Translations under genes and position numbers: made by a program | From: Leptodontidium sp. MPI-SDFR-AT-0119 | Taxonomy: Eukaryota > Ascomycota > Leotiomycetes > Helotiales > Leptodontidiaceae | Direction of reading: 5' to 3' | Assembly: GCA_020726505.1 (NCBI GenBank) | Contig: JAHLEZ010000006.1 | Location: 434,001-498,000 of the forward strand | DNA: 64,000 nt | The notes under the pieces: generated by a model | Databases searched by the model: none | What the model was told of the DNA's origin: nothing | Seen by the model: only the letters and a program-made list of their open reading frames with translations | Part shown: one piece after another, positions 36,602 to 48,676 of the stretch | Layout of the letters: each line of letters opens with the position of its first letter | Numbering within the stretch: the first letter of the stretch is position 1

Positions 36602-39059
36602 TTTGGCTTCCTTTGCGAACGAGTTTCCTGCGTCGTACTTCGTTGCAAAGAATGTAATCTGTACCTGACAGTGGTATTGTGTCTTGTTATCAAACAAAGA
36701 TCAATTAATTAAAAGAATGTTATAAATCATAAGAGCAGCAAAACAAGGCGGAAGGAGTGAAGAGAATCGAAGAAATGAAGAGAAGAATGTCCAAGATAGA
36801 ACAAAAGAAGATGGTAATTGAAGGCAGACCAGCAAGCGCATGAACTAGGCAAACCCTTCAAGCTGGTGTGGGAGAAGAGCATATATCAGACACTCACCCA
36901 TCAATGCAAGACAACAGTCACGCCATCCTCACTAACCTAAATTTGGCTCACCCAAACAGTGAAGCTTTCACACATTGGTCAGACCGACTGAACAAGACTG
37001 TGGATCAGACGACGTAGCTTGGCAGCTGTCTGGACCCCAGCACTTCAAACCTAAGCATAAAATAATCGTCCGAAGATCCTATCCGGGACGCGGCAATCCA
37101 AGAATTTGACGCCGATCACGCGAGTAGGACTTTTTAATTGGTGAGATGAGCACATCGTTTGCGGAGTTGAACTGCTTTGGGATCGCATGAGGGATGTTGA
37201 GAAGGGCGTGCGGTGGCTGAAACGAGACGAAGCAAAAACCGTCTTCGCTGAGTTTCAGACCCTGGTTCCTAACTGCCGTTACAGCAGATGATGCTCGCTT
37301 CCTCAGCCTAGGTATATCGGATCATTACGTGGCTCAGTGCTTCTACTGTTGCTTGTCTTGTGCGCTGCGCGAGTTGGAAGCGGATGCAATATCAACATGA
37401 TTCGCTTCGATACGGGGAAAATGGGTATCATGCGTCAACCAATTTCGACATATCATCCTTTACAAGTTGCTTGTCTGTTGCATTAAAAAAAGAAAATCGT
37501 GGTGGAGGATATCAGATCTGCTAAAATTATTGACGTCTTCTACACCAGTTGACAAATTGGCATGCTTTCTCGACGAGATCGAATGAGTAAATGATGTTTC
37601 ACTTCAAACTGTTCTCACTTTAAAATAGCGACAGGTTGAAAATCATCAAACGAATACGTAGCTTCGACTAAGAAATTGAATTGAATAGGCAGCAAGGTGG
37701 AGATAGTGGCTCGCGCAGCTGGCAAATATGGGTTTCGCTGTGATTCGTGACGATCTTTACGTCTGGGGGGTTGCATCGTCAGCTTTGAAGCTGAAACTGG
37801 ACAAATGGCAAATTCACTGAAATTCACAACGTTCTCTAGGACAGGTAAAACATAACGTGATCATAGGACCAGCAGCAAGAATAGTCAAACCCGCTCAATG
37901 ACTACTTTCAAATCATCGACAACACACCAGCAGAACAGTCCCGGCCTGCTGATTCAGGAGGGTTTCCAGATGAACATGAAAATTCCGCAGAGGATAAATA
38001 CGGGCAGAAGATAAACTACTGTCCCTCGTCACCAAGTACCAATATCACTAATTTGTAACCGGAGTAACGGCCCTAGAGAGGCTTGCAAGAGCCCTCTCTC
38101 CCCACGATCCCCAGGAAATTCCGTCATCACAAATTCTTGGCATAGTTCCCAAGGCGGCAAAACACTTGACCAATATGAGTCATCTACAAGGTCCATTACT
38201 ATTAAATCACAATCCAAAACATTTCTCGAGGCTCCAAGCACAGCCAAAGTACTTGGAAAGCTGAAGAAATTTACCAAAGGAGGCAAAACAAAGCTTTTTG
38301 TGGTGAAAGAGACTTCCAAGTTGCTGACCTGCCAAATTTGCCCTATGATAACACCGCCGTCACTTTACAAGCCAGTAAATCTTCTCTCCACATTCAGAAT
38401 ATCGGACGCAACATCAACATTTACGTGTGACAGAGACAGATACATTATCAAGGATGGTGCTGGACAGATTCATCTCTGCAAGAATTTTGCGGATATTCAC
38501 CACGTCACCTCGGCAAAATCAATCAAATGTAGGAAAAGAAGCCGAACATTCCAATTTGTCCACGAGTGTCTTTCCCTAATGCCGGCAATGGATGCTGACT
38601 TCGAAAAGGTACCGTTTTGCCTGCCGGCAGTCACTTTACTATAAGGGAGTTACCTGATCGTGACTTAATCCATCAAATATCTGCCGAGTATTTACCCAAG
38701 TACGTGAAGGCTTTGATGAGTGACCTCGAGCCTGATATTAAACTTAATATATCGGTCTACCCGTCAATTGCCTATTACCCCCGCCAACTCGAATCAAACT
38801 TCCCCATGGGCGTACCACCCACATGAGACGCAATGTTTGGGTACGAAAAGTGCTTCGAACAATATAAACATTATATGAAAAACATCCTGGTGAATCGGCA
38901 TTTGTACTGCCGTCATTTGACGAACATGAAGTGGCAACTTGGCGGGGAATTCTCCACAATGCTTGTTCAACTTAAGACTGAAGGGGGCCCGCCCGTCCCA
39001 TCTTTCACTTCTTCTGTTTGGCATACATCAATAATTTTGCAGTCCTCAGTTTCTTCGCC
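36602..39059. other. Long intergenic region, no supported gene
   Basis: About 2.4 kb lies between the MFS gene and the DUF1996 gene. The longest candidate is a plus frame near 38300-38644 with several cysteines (LTCQICPM, STFTCDRD, HLCKNF). It has no domain that I recognise and no matching neighbouring exons. I leave it unassigned. It could be a remnant of a cysteine-rich secreted protein. Confidence 0.4.
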
Positions 39060-40427
39060 ATGTTCTGGAAGTCTCTACTCGCCCTTGCGGCAGCCGCCAA
39101 TGCCGCTCCCCAGGTTAGCGAAATCAGCGCCAGACAAGGAAGCACGACCATGTTGCGATTTGGCTGTGCTCAGGTTGTGATTGATCGCCTTGATCCTTTG
39201 GTAAACCCTGGTCAGATCCCATCTGGACATGTTCATCAGATCGTTGGTGGGAATGGCTTCAACGCTTCCATGACAAAGGGGGACGTTTCTGGTACAGCTT
39301 CTTGTACGACCTGTGCGTTCTCGGAGGACTTCTCCAACTACTGGACGGCGAACGTATACTTCAAGGCCAAGAACGGCACTTACAAACGTGTACCCCAGCT
39401 TGGTGCAGCGTATGTCTGATACCTCTCAAGTGAAACACAGATGCTTACTAGTCTTAGGCGTCAATTCAATGATGACTTCAGCACAAAGATTGACGGAGGC
39501 ATTCTCATTTACTATGTGTCTGCCCAACCTGGAAAAATCACCGCTTTCAAGCCAGTATGTAACAAATGCTTCTCTGTTTGGGCATGGGGTGCTGACATAT
39601 CTACTAGGGATTCCGTATGCTAGTCGGAGATCCAATGAGACGAACGAGCCTTGGCAGCAAGATGAAGAGACAGAACTGTTTCCGTTGCTATACAGGGCCC
39701 AACTTTGGAGGTGATACCGGGGCACCTTGCTCAGATTCAAAGTGAGTAGCGATGCGTACACTGACGCTTCCCTCTTCGCGGTGTTTGTTTTGAACCGTTC
39801 ACTAACCGAAGACAGTGTTGATACTGAAGCTTTCCCAACAAAGCCATGCCCAGGTGGCATCCGATCCAACCTTCTTTTCCCAACGTAAGTTGTTTCCTAT
39901 CGTTAAGTTTGTTCGACGTACTGATCGACCTGCAGATGCTGGGATGGTGTCAATCTCGACTCACCTAACCATCAAGACCACGTCGCCTATCCAACTGGCA
40001 ACCCACCAGACTTCCTTGCTTTGGGAGGAGCGTGCCCATCCACCCATCCTGTCCGCATCCCACAACTGATGTACGAAGTTGTCTGGGATACCACCAAATT
40101 CAACAACAAGGCAGACTGGCCTGCGACTGGACAGCCTTTCGTCTTGAGCACAGGTGATAACACTGGCTTTGGACAACATGGAGATTATGTTTTCGGATGG
40201 AAGGGTGACAGTCTCCAAAGTGCGATGGACACTTCTGGTTGCTTCGGTGCTGGCAAGTGTGGAAAGGCAAATGTCCAGGCTATCACCAAAGCCAAGGCTT
40301 GTTCCGTGAAGAAGGTCGTCAGCGAGGATCAAGAAGGATGTGAGTAACTTCGTTCCGCGATTTAAAAGAGAAGCCTACTGACGAACATACAGGGCTCAAG
40401 GAACTTCCAGGAGTCATGCAAATGTAG
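39060..40427 (+). CDS. Secreted DUF1996 protein
   Basis: Six exons (39060-39409, 39458-39554, 39608-39741, 39816-39884, 39936-40339, 40393-40427) give 362 residues. A signal peptide (MFWKSLLALAAAANAAP) precedes the DUF1996 domain. Its hallmarks are RFGCAQVVIDRLDPLVNPG, the histidine motif SGHVHQIVGGNGF, CTTCAFSEDFSNYW, and the C-terminal block CWDGVNLDSPNHQDHVAY plus CPSTHPVRIPQLMYE. Family members are extracellular fungal proteins about 350-400 residues long, often expressed during growth on plant matter. No enzymatic activity is established as far as I know. The conserved His residues suggest metal or substrate binding. All splice joints keep frame. Confidence 0.88.
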
Positions 40428-43400
40428 GATGGTTTGGTTGCACCTTGATCGAACATGGAATCAATAGATTGTATTTACAGTGGATGGATCATATGCCTTC
40501 TTGGCATTTTGATTCGCGTGTGCGCTAGGGTTTTGCACGTGTGCGTACTTGCAGGGAGGAATTTCAATTGCACTTTGCACAATTTTTTTAATCCTAAACT
40601 CGCTCGCTATCATACATCAAATATATTACAAGTTATCCTTCTAGTATATTGCATCGAATAAACGCCAATTACCCCTCGTACCTGTATTGATCAAACCTTT
40701 TCAGCTTTCCTGCAGCGCTGACTCTGTTCGTTACAAGGTGTCCAAGTGAGCCTGCGTGGGTCCTGACACAGCTGTCTTGTTCATATGACAGACGATTGTA
40801 AGAGTCATGTTTGCTTCTAAGGATTACGTGATTGATTTGAAATAGAGCGGAGTTTCTACCGAGTCTAGCTTTGTTCTTGGTCTAATAATGAAGCAGCGGG
40901 GTTTATTTGCGCGTCCTATCAAATGGGCTCAAGTGGATTGAAGGGTGCTACATCAGTAAAGGTAGGCCATCCTAGTGGTATTGGAGTATTCGCTGGCACA
41001 TTGACTCCGATGACTGCGGGAATAGGTACGGATGGGAACATGGGTAAATTCCACATATCCACCACTAGATAAGTGCAGGTAAGCTTCACCCGATTTGGAC
41101 CAGTAGCATAATTTCACTGGTGTTCGTGATTGCTACCCAACAATGAAGAAAATGCAAGATGCGAGGATGACCACATCACCCTGCTTCCCATCCTCGCTTC
41201 ACCCGCAACACTCAAAAATGGCCATCCTTCGGACGAATATTAAAGAAAGATAGGCCATAAATATTGCACGCTAAAGAAAATTTCGACAATAAAAACTTCT
41301 TTTAACGCCAATGCGTTAGGTGCCAAAAATGGCATGCAGTAGCTCCGACCAACGATTTCCGATCCTCGCTTAGCATTGTTGACATTCCAACGACGTGCAA
41401 GATCACGAGGGTATGTGACACCAAGCGAAGTACGCCGCTGGGGACTTATTCATCTTCCGTCCAGTGATTAACTTTCTTGCATATTAAATGTTGCACACCA
41501 TTCTTAGGGGCACATTTATCAATTCCCGTCTCGTTTCACAACGCCACAACAGGGGCGTTGTCGGTGTAGCGCTCAAGGAGTATTGCCGAGACGGATGATT
41601 ACTGAATATTTGAATACCCAAACTGAAAGTGGTGAATGGATTTCTATTTCATACTATTTCAGCTCTGTTTTGACTCATATATAGCCAAATCACGCTTCAT
41701 TCTCCGCATCAAACGAGTAATAAGTAGCACATCACTTCACGAAATACAAGTCAAATTTGGAGCCAACCTACAAATTTGACTGATGTACGAGAAGCCCCGT
41801 TCAATAACTCATACTCTTGATCTCCCGTTTGATACACCACCCTCGCCCCGAAAGGGAGTGCGCATTTCGAAAGAGAGAATCTTGTTTTGTTGCTAACTAA
41901 TTAGCAAGTGGAGCTGGAAATCTACCAGATGCATGTTGTCAATTAAATTGACAGCGATTTTGTTACCGACAACAATAGCAAAAGTGACTCAAGGATCGAG
42001 TGGTACTCCATCAAGTCACCATGTGGAGAAAGTTCGATCATCTTTTCTACGATACCGCCAGTATACGAACAAACCAGCTCTCACTCTCGACTGAAGAAAG
42101 CAAATAGCGGAAATCATTGCTATATCATATCAACTCTTACCTTCATATCCTCAGTATAGAGAAGTAGTTTTTATAAAGTCTGTGCCGTGCAGTTTAAATA
42201 CATTTAGCATTCTAGGTATTGGTTAAAGTCGTCTATCTACCTGATTAAGAAGGATGAAGGCCTTGATATGAGGTAAGAATTGATTCACTCAAGTAACTGC
42301 ATCTTAGCATAGTGAAATTATCAAAATTATAAATCCATTTACCTCCCCCCACCTCCAACTAACAGCGCAAAGCCTCGACTGCTGTGAGGTATATATACCA
42401 CCACAACCTTCAATCAAAATACTCTCTACATCTTTAGGAAAGGCCAGAGGGTCAGAATTATGCTGGGTCGAGTTGAAGATCGCGCTGATTCGTTGTTGTA
42501 GAAGTTTTTGTTTTGTTTTGGTTCAAGTAATCAGTTGAGAGCTGGAGAGCTGGGGACAAGGACCCGCGGATACGTTTTCGTTATTATACTCTCCGTATGT
42601 GTGTTTTAGTGACATGGGATAAGAAATTAAGTATCATGGCAGTGAGCAATTAAAAGTTGACAGCGAGAAGACACTTCAACAACTTATCGAATTTGACAAC
42701 AACAAGAACAAACAAACTCCCCCATTTTCTCTAAGAGGTTAACAAACAGGTCTTCTAAGAATACTGAACATCAGGACTGGCATCACTCCACGTCCGAGCC
42801 TAACATCGCCTTTAGATATTGTAGTACATCAGGCACGTATCTCTTTAAAACGCAAGAGAACTTGGGACCTTCTGCAGATCGGGGTTCTGTTCGTTGAGCC
42901 CATCACAGAGGTGCACGAATCAAGGGCCTAAATGATTTAGCTGAAGTCACGTTAATAGGAATTGCCTTAAACATACCAAATTTCCAAATTCCGAGAGGCT
43001 CTCAACAAGCCCAAGGACTTGTAATCACTTATTCGCAATAGTGAACTCCACAACAGAGATGATGTACGGCTATAACCAAACATTTAACTCCCCCGCAAAC
43101 AAACTTTCGCTACTGTTGAGTTCAAAGTTGACGAACAGCGTAGTATATAAAAACCCCTCCCCCACATCTTCAAACATCACAGCAAGGAACAACGACGCGG
43201 AGCTTTATCATGCTCCTCGACCTCGGCAGCCAGCTTTTCCGAGTCGGCTAGGAGCCACGTAATGTAAGTACCTACGCTTGAAAGAATCTTCACCTGTCAC
43301 CCCCTTCATCTTTTTTTTAGAAAAAGAAAAACACAAATCCCAAACACAAATATGAATGGCCGTCACTTGTACCGACCAACCTAGATAAGTAATCGGCATA

Positions 43401-44279
43401 TACTATATATTGATTGACAACAGCATCAACCCTGACAACAAAATATGTTTCCGAATGACCAACAGCTCAACGCCATTGACTACCACCACCCCCTTCCTTT
43501 GGCCATCCCCCCCTCTCCACAAATACCGAACATCCCACCCCGTCAACCTCTCTCTCTCTCTCGAAAAAAAAAGGGGGGGGGGGGAGGGGGAAAAAAAAAG
43601 AAAGGCGATCCATCCACCCACCGCGTGGCGCACATTTGTACTATTCTTATATACCTTCCTTCCAGAACCTACTTTAGCAAAACAACAACAGAGGGATATA
43701 TATATATACAGACATCCACACGGTACGTACACACTGCAGCCCTTCTCGTGGAAGTCGTGGCTAGCTAGTCTCCTCGACGCCCGGCGTGATCTTAGGGTTA
43801 TGATGCGATCAAAAGCTCAAATTCCAAATCAGGAAGGATGGAGCAAGCTATAGCATTGTTGAAAACGACTTGGCCATCATTTACACCGTGCTTCTGCTTG
43901 ATGGAGAGAGAGAGAAAGAGAGACGAAAGCCCAGAGAGGATGGGGCAGGAAAGAGTTTAAACTCCCCTCGTTTGGGGAAGGTGAAGAAGGAGATGGAAGG
44001 CTGGTGTAGTAAAACACGTTGCGAAAGAGAGATGAGATGATTGGGATAGAAGAGAGTGGAAAATTCATGCTAGAATCTCTTTGCATTGTAGGCTATGTAA
44101 TATCACCGCTCTCGAAGGATGGTAGCTGTGTAGCTCAGCATCTCTGTGTCTTTCTATCCCTATCTGACATCCCCAACACCGAGACTCAGCACCAATCAAC
44201 GCAACGCAAAGATCCCAGCACCAAAAGAATCAAGCACTTCCACTATTCTCATCATACACTCCCTCCCCCGCTCCCTAGT
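40428..44279. other. 3.85-kb gene-free region
   Basis: No coding frame of any quality is present between the DUF1996 stop and the metallopeptidase stop. The sequence has many stops in all frames and is AT-leaning. Two overlapping frames near 43410-43853 arise from simple-sequence DNA. I looked for tRNA-like arms, terminal repeats and tandem arrays by eye and found only the purine tract and a short (TA)n run near 43697-43708. The right end probably includes the metallopeptidase 3' UTR. Confidence 0.55.
43552..43603 (+). repeat. Composite simple repeat: (TC)n, poly-A, poly-G, poly-A
   Basis: A TCTC run is followed by A9, about thirteen G residues with one A interruption, a further G run, and A9. 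The abrupt switch from poly-A to poly-G and back on one strand is unusual and is prone to assembly error. It accounts for the Lys/Gly-rich frames read across it. Confidence 0.85.
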
Positions 44280-46542
44280 CTACTTAGCAACCAACCCCAA
44301 CTCCCTATAGAAAGCTTCGGTACTAGGTTTACGACCCAAAAAGTCCTCCAAAGTCTTCATCTCCTCCTGACTACCACCCTTCTCAAGAACCATATGACGA
44401 TACCTACGTCCCTCCGTCTTGCTCATAGGATCCTTCTTAAAGACGCTATAGAACATATCCGTGCTATAGACCTGAGAGCTCAAATAGCCATAATAACCAG
44501 CGTCATATCCGCCAATGAGATGTCCAAATGTGGCTTGACCATTGCCCCAGTCGGATTTTAGGCCGAGTTCTTCGGGTCCTTTCAGGCCGGAGATCTCGGA
44601 GCGGAGTTGGTTGTACATCTCCGAGAGTTTGAAGGATTCAGCGACGGCGTGAGAGGAGGGCGTATGGATGGTCATGTCGAAGATGCCGAAGTGGAGTTGA
44701 CGGAGGTTGAAGAGGGCGTCGTTGACGTGCTTGACGGAGATTTGCTTGGCGATGAGATCGTCTGGGATCTTCTCGCCTGTGAGGTAGTGGTTGCTGAGGG
44801 ATTTGAGCTGGGATGGAGTCCAGCACCAGTTCTCAAGCATTTGGGAGGGTGCTTCGACGAAATCGCGTACGACAGATGTGCCGTGGAAGCGAGAGAATTT
44901 CGTGCGGCCAGCTAAGTCGTGGATACCGTGGCCGAGTTCGTGGAAGAGGGTAACGACTTCATCGTGTTTGAGGAGGGAGGGTTTGGTAGGTGTTGGCTTG
45001 GAGAAATTGCAAACGAGGGCCGTGGCTGGGTAGCGTCGGGTGCCGTTAGGGTAGAGGAAACCGGGTTGAAGATTGAAGTTGGCAGCGTGGCCATACTTTC
45101 CTGGACGTGGGTGAAGATCGAGGTAGAGATAACCGACAAATCCACTGCCTTCTTCCTCGTCATCCCAGACGCTGAAAGTCTTGACATCTTCATGCCAGAA
45201 GATATGTTCGCCCTTTCCGGTAGCTGTCACTTATGAGCATAATGCCATGGAAAAAGACCGAACAACTTACTTGAAATCTTCGACTTATCCTCATCCGTAA
45301 GCTCAACAAATACAAATCCAAACAACTCCTCAAATATCTTTAGCATGCCCTCTACAGTAGATTGCAAAGGGAAGTATTCTGCAATCTTCTGCTCATCAAT
45401 AGAGAATTCCTTCTCGACCATCATCCGGCCATAGAAGCGGGAATCCCAAAGATAATAGTTGCCATCTGCAGAAGATTCTAAACCCCTAGACTTCAAGTCT
45501 TCTTTCTTGATGTCTAAAAGATGAGCGACTTCCTTGGCTCCACCGGGAGTTAGTTGTTGTCTCAGATCATCCAGGAAATCATTGACTGTCTTGGGAGTCT
45601 TGGCCATCTTGTCTTCGATACGGAAAGATGCGTGATCTGGATATCCTAGAAGTCTAGCGGCTTCATCACGGAGAATGATAGCTTCTTTGAAGAGGGGGAC
45701 ATTGGCATTGCACTGCCATCATTAGCCCAGCTCTCAAATCTCGAGAGGGATGCCGACCTTGTTCTCATTCTCAATGAATACCTTCTGTCTAGTCTCGGCA
45801 TCAAGAGCAAACTTCAAGGTAGGGAACAGATCCGGATACTTGAAGGTAAAGCGTAATTTGCCCTCATTGTCGCCAGTACCCTTCTCGAAGCCCTCAAGAA
45901 CATCATCCGGCACACCCTCAAGTTCCTTCTTTGTGAACCAAATACCGCCGTTCTCCTCATTAAGGTTCTTCTGGAACTCGATCGAGATCTAATTATGTCA
46001 GCCTCTTCCTCTGTAACCCTACATATCTTAATACCACATACCATGCTCAACCGCTTCTTAATCTCCTTGAACCGATCTCTCTTAGGACCCTTCTCAATAC
46101 CCAAGCCATTCCGAATATAGCTCTTGCGCTCCTTCTCCAACAGCCGCAGACTCTCCCCATCAAGTCCACTCCCGCCCTTCTTAGCCTTCTCCCACGCCTT
46201 ATCGACTAGAAGAAAGATATCCTCACGCATGCTCGCCTCGATGGAGAACTCGTCCATGATCTCCTCCGCCTTGGAACTCGCATCTCTCAGCTCAGCAGAC
46301 GTGGAGACGGCTTGGTAGAAGCCGATGATGCGGGACTCGAGAGCCACGGCATCTTCGTCTTGTGCCATGGGTAGCACGACGTTCTCGAAAGTGGCATCTT
46401 CGGGCTTGACGTTCGCGACGATGTTGTCGTACAGTGAGCGGGTTTTCTCGCAGAGCTTCTTTGCATCGTCGACGAGGGAGGTAGCTGTTGCTGTGAAGAG
46501 AGGGGGTGCCTGGGGCGGGGATCGGTATTGGGATGGAGCCAT
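44280..46542 (-). CDS. PRD1: M3 metallopeptidase (saccharolysin / thimet oligopeptidase, MepB)
   Basis: Four exons (46542-46042, 45988-45758, 45712-45271, 45223-44280) give 705 residues, the normal size for cytosolic M3 peptidases. The zinc site HELGHGIH is intact, and the third-ligand glutamate lies downstream in the region EAPSQMLENW. The C-terminal substrate-loop region FGHLIGGYDAGYYGYLSSQV is also present. The enzyme trims short peptides in the cytosol, and yeast Prd1 also clears mitochondrial presequences. I chose the ATG at 46542 (MAPSQYR), as in fungal orthologues. The frame stays open for about 90 codons upstream and encodes a hydrophobic helix, but I see no ATG there. Confidence 0.92.
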
Positions 46543-47461
46543 GGTGGAGTTGGTGATGGGTCTGTAGGTTGAAGGGGACGAGGAGGAGTGCGAGAATGGG
46601 TTGTAGGTCGCTGGTCTTATTTGGCTGAAGAGACTGCTTAGTCTGGGCCCGATACGTGTGGACGCCAGAGTGAAGAAGATGGAGGTGAACAGGAGGAGGG
46701 AGAGGGCGAAGAGGACACTGCCTTTACGGAATCGGGAGGGCGCCAGGGTAGGGTGATTGGGAGAGAAGACTCCCGAGTGAATGCAGGTGAGAGAAAGTAA
46801 GGCGGAGAGGAGAGAAAGCAATTGGTAATGGGGGAGGGGTTATGCGTGGGTGGGTTGAAGTGGGAGTGGTAGTGGTGAGTGGGAGTGGGAATACTATGGA
46901 GGGGAGAGGGAGGATGCAGGTGCTGTGGTGTTGACAAGGTTGAGTAGCAGCCAGCACCCAGCAGCCAGCAGCCAGTCGTCTCCACGTTTCGCTTCATTTG
47001 CCCGGGAGTGAGGCGGAAGGCTGCAGGAGAGTGGGTGGCTCACGAAAACAAAGTTTACAAAAAATTACCTGTCATTAAACTAATGATAAGATATGCTCGA
47101 ACAAGAATAGGAATGTAAACAATTCAATGGTCTTGTTGCATTCAATGTGTTTGTACTTTGTCAATTTTCTAACCACCAAAGTGCCAACCTACATTGCCAG
47201 TCCAGTCAAGCAACTCCAGCGAGCAGCCAGGGCTGAAACGAACCCTGAAGATCCACCACCCAGCCCTGCCCTGCCCTGCATCACATCACATCACATCACA
47301 TCACATCACATCACATCACATCACATCACATCACAACAAATCTCAGCCTCGTCGAAATCCTTCCTCTCCAAGCAACCCAGCCCCTCCAAAGCTCCAGCTC
47401 CAGCTCCAGCAACACAACATACATCGACACCTACCTACAACACAATACGCCAAAGGCAAGG
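46543..47461. promoter_or_regulatory. Divergent intergenic region, PRD1 / STEEP1-like
   Basis: The left part is strongly purine-biased on the plus strand (pyrimidine leader of the minus-strand peptidase). The right part is C/A-rich and contains the ATCAC repeat in what should be the leader of the STEEP1-like gene. No other gene is supported. Confidence 0.6.
47279..47334 (+). repeat. (CATCA)n pentanucleotide repeat
   Basis: About eleven perfect copies of a five-base unit (CATCA) lie 128 bases before the STEEP1-like start codon, probably within its 5' leader. A stretch of this kind is likely to vary in length between isolates. Confidence 0.92.
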
Positions 47462-48097
47462 ATGGCACCCCCCAAAATCCAAACCTACCACTGCATCTGC
47501 ACCTCCCTGCTCCTATCAAGCACACACACCCTCTCTCGTCTCCCGCGGCGCACAGCACCAAGCGCAGATTCGATCTCAGATAGCGCTTTGATCCTGCCTC
47601 TACCTTTGACGCCGCCTCTCTTGACATCTCCATCTCCATCCACAACCGCATTACCCTCCACTAGCACATCCAACACCGAACAAGGCGAGCAAGGCCAAGA
47701 AGTCGAAGAAGGACTGGCCAGTCTCCCCGCAGAAGGCTACACCGTCCTCCTAGGTCTAACAGGAGATCGCAAAACGACAATCATACGACGAGAAGACGGG
47801 TTCGAGAAGAGGATACTGTATCGGTGCTCTAGATGCAGGCTTGTGGTTGGGTATGAACTGCAACTTCCACATCATGGGGTAGATAGCGGTACTACGGGTA
47901 CAGGCATGGATATTGATTCTACATCTGGGAAAGGGAAGGGGAGGGAGGTAGATGCTGGGTATGACGGGAAGGTACTTTATATTCTGCCTGGAGGGGTGAT
48001 GAGTACGGATGTGTTGGCGAGTGGGAGGAGGATTGGGGAGGAGGATGTTGGGTTTTCTGTGGGTGGTGGGAGGGGGAGTGTTGCTGTTTTTGAATAA
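47462..48097 (+). CDS. STEEP1 / UPF0428 family zinc-binding protein
   Basis: A single exon of 211 codons. The family's paired cysteine motifs are present: KIQTYHCIC near the N-terminus and KRILYRCSRCRLVVGYEL near residue 120. They would form a split zinc site. Between them is a Ser/Thr/Pro-rich insertion that is not conserved. The human member (STEEP1) helps STING leave the ER, and the fungal role is unknown, but the Cys motifs and size fit. The C-terminus is Gly-rich and ends VAVFE. The start is fixed by the MAPPKIQTYHC opening. It is divergent from PRD1. Confidence 0.85.
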   Translation: MAPPKIQTYHCICTSLLLSSTHTLSRLPRRTAPSADSISDSALILPLPLTPPLLTSPSPSTTALPSTSTSNTEQGEQGQEVEEGLASLPAEGYTVLLGLTGDRKTTIIRREDGFEKRILYRCSRCRLVVGYELQLPHHGVDSGTTGTGMDIDSTSGKGKGREVDAGYDGKVLYILPGGVMSTDVLASGRRIGEEDVGFSVGGGRGSVAVFE

Positions 48098-48676
48098 GGG
48101 GAGGGAATTAATGGGTTGTCGATTCAGGGGAATATCTTGGAGGGGTAGAGGAATAGAGAAAGCTGCTCGTGGCGAGAACTGGGCAGTCAGTCTCTGGGAT
48201 GGAAAGTGCCTTGCATTGGGATGATCGAGGATAGATTTAATATGACAGTAAGGCAAAGCGCGGCGTTGAGGTATTCCAAAAGAAAAGCACAGCCCAGAGG
48301 AGACAAATCCAAAGAAACAAAATCAAGTCAAGAACACATTTCTGCATTCCCCAATCGAATCTACGGAAGCATTATCCTCAGCTTCACACCAGCCAAGTCA
48401 AGTCGATTCAATATCCATCAATGCCTTTCTGTCTGCCTGCTGCTCGCCACTACTCCCGGCCTTTCTAAAAAGACCATCCATCCATCAAGCATAAAAACGA
48501 AGTGCAAGCATGAACAAAAACAAAAAGAGTAAACGCCAGTTATCCACCCCCTTTTTGCCATAACATAGCCCCTATGCATGCCATGAATGCGTATATGTCG
48601 TACAATGAAGTATGCTCTCTATCCTCCTTCCCTCCTATCATGCTCCTTTCTCGATGATGTCGTTTGTGCTTGTTGT
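48098..48676. other. Intergenic between two convergent genes
   Basis: This carries the 3' ends of the STEEP1-like and myosin light chain genes. No additional gene is supported. Confidence 0.6.

Noticed and set aside
38300..38644. Cysteine-containing plus frame upstream of the DUF1996 gene
   Set aside because: No signal peptide in frame, no recognised domain and no supporting exons; left as unassigned intergenic sequence.
43410..43853. Overlapping plus frames with long Lys/Gly and Pro runs
   Set aside because: Caused by translation of the A/G homopolymer tract and flanking simple repeats.
40428..44279. Transposon or solo-LTR remnant in the gene desert
   Set aside because: I found no terminal repeats, target-site duplication or transposase/reverse-transcriptase fragments by eye.
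44019..44561. 180-codon plus frame over the end of the M3 peptidase gene
   Set aside because: Antisense shadow of the conserved C-terminal exon of the metallopeptidase.
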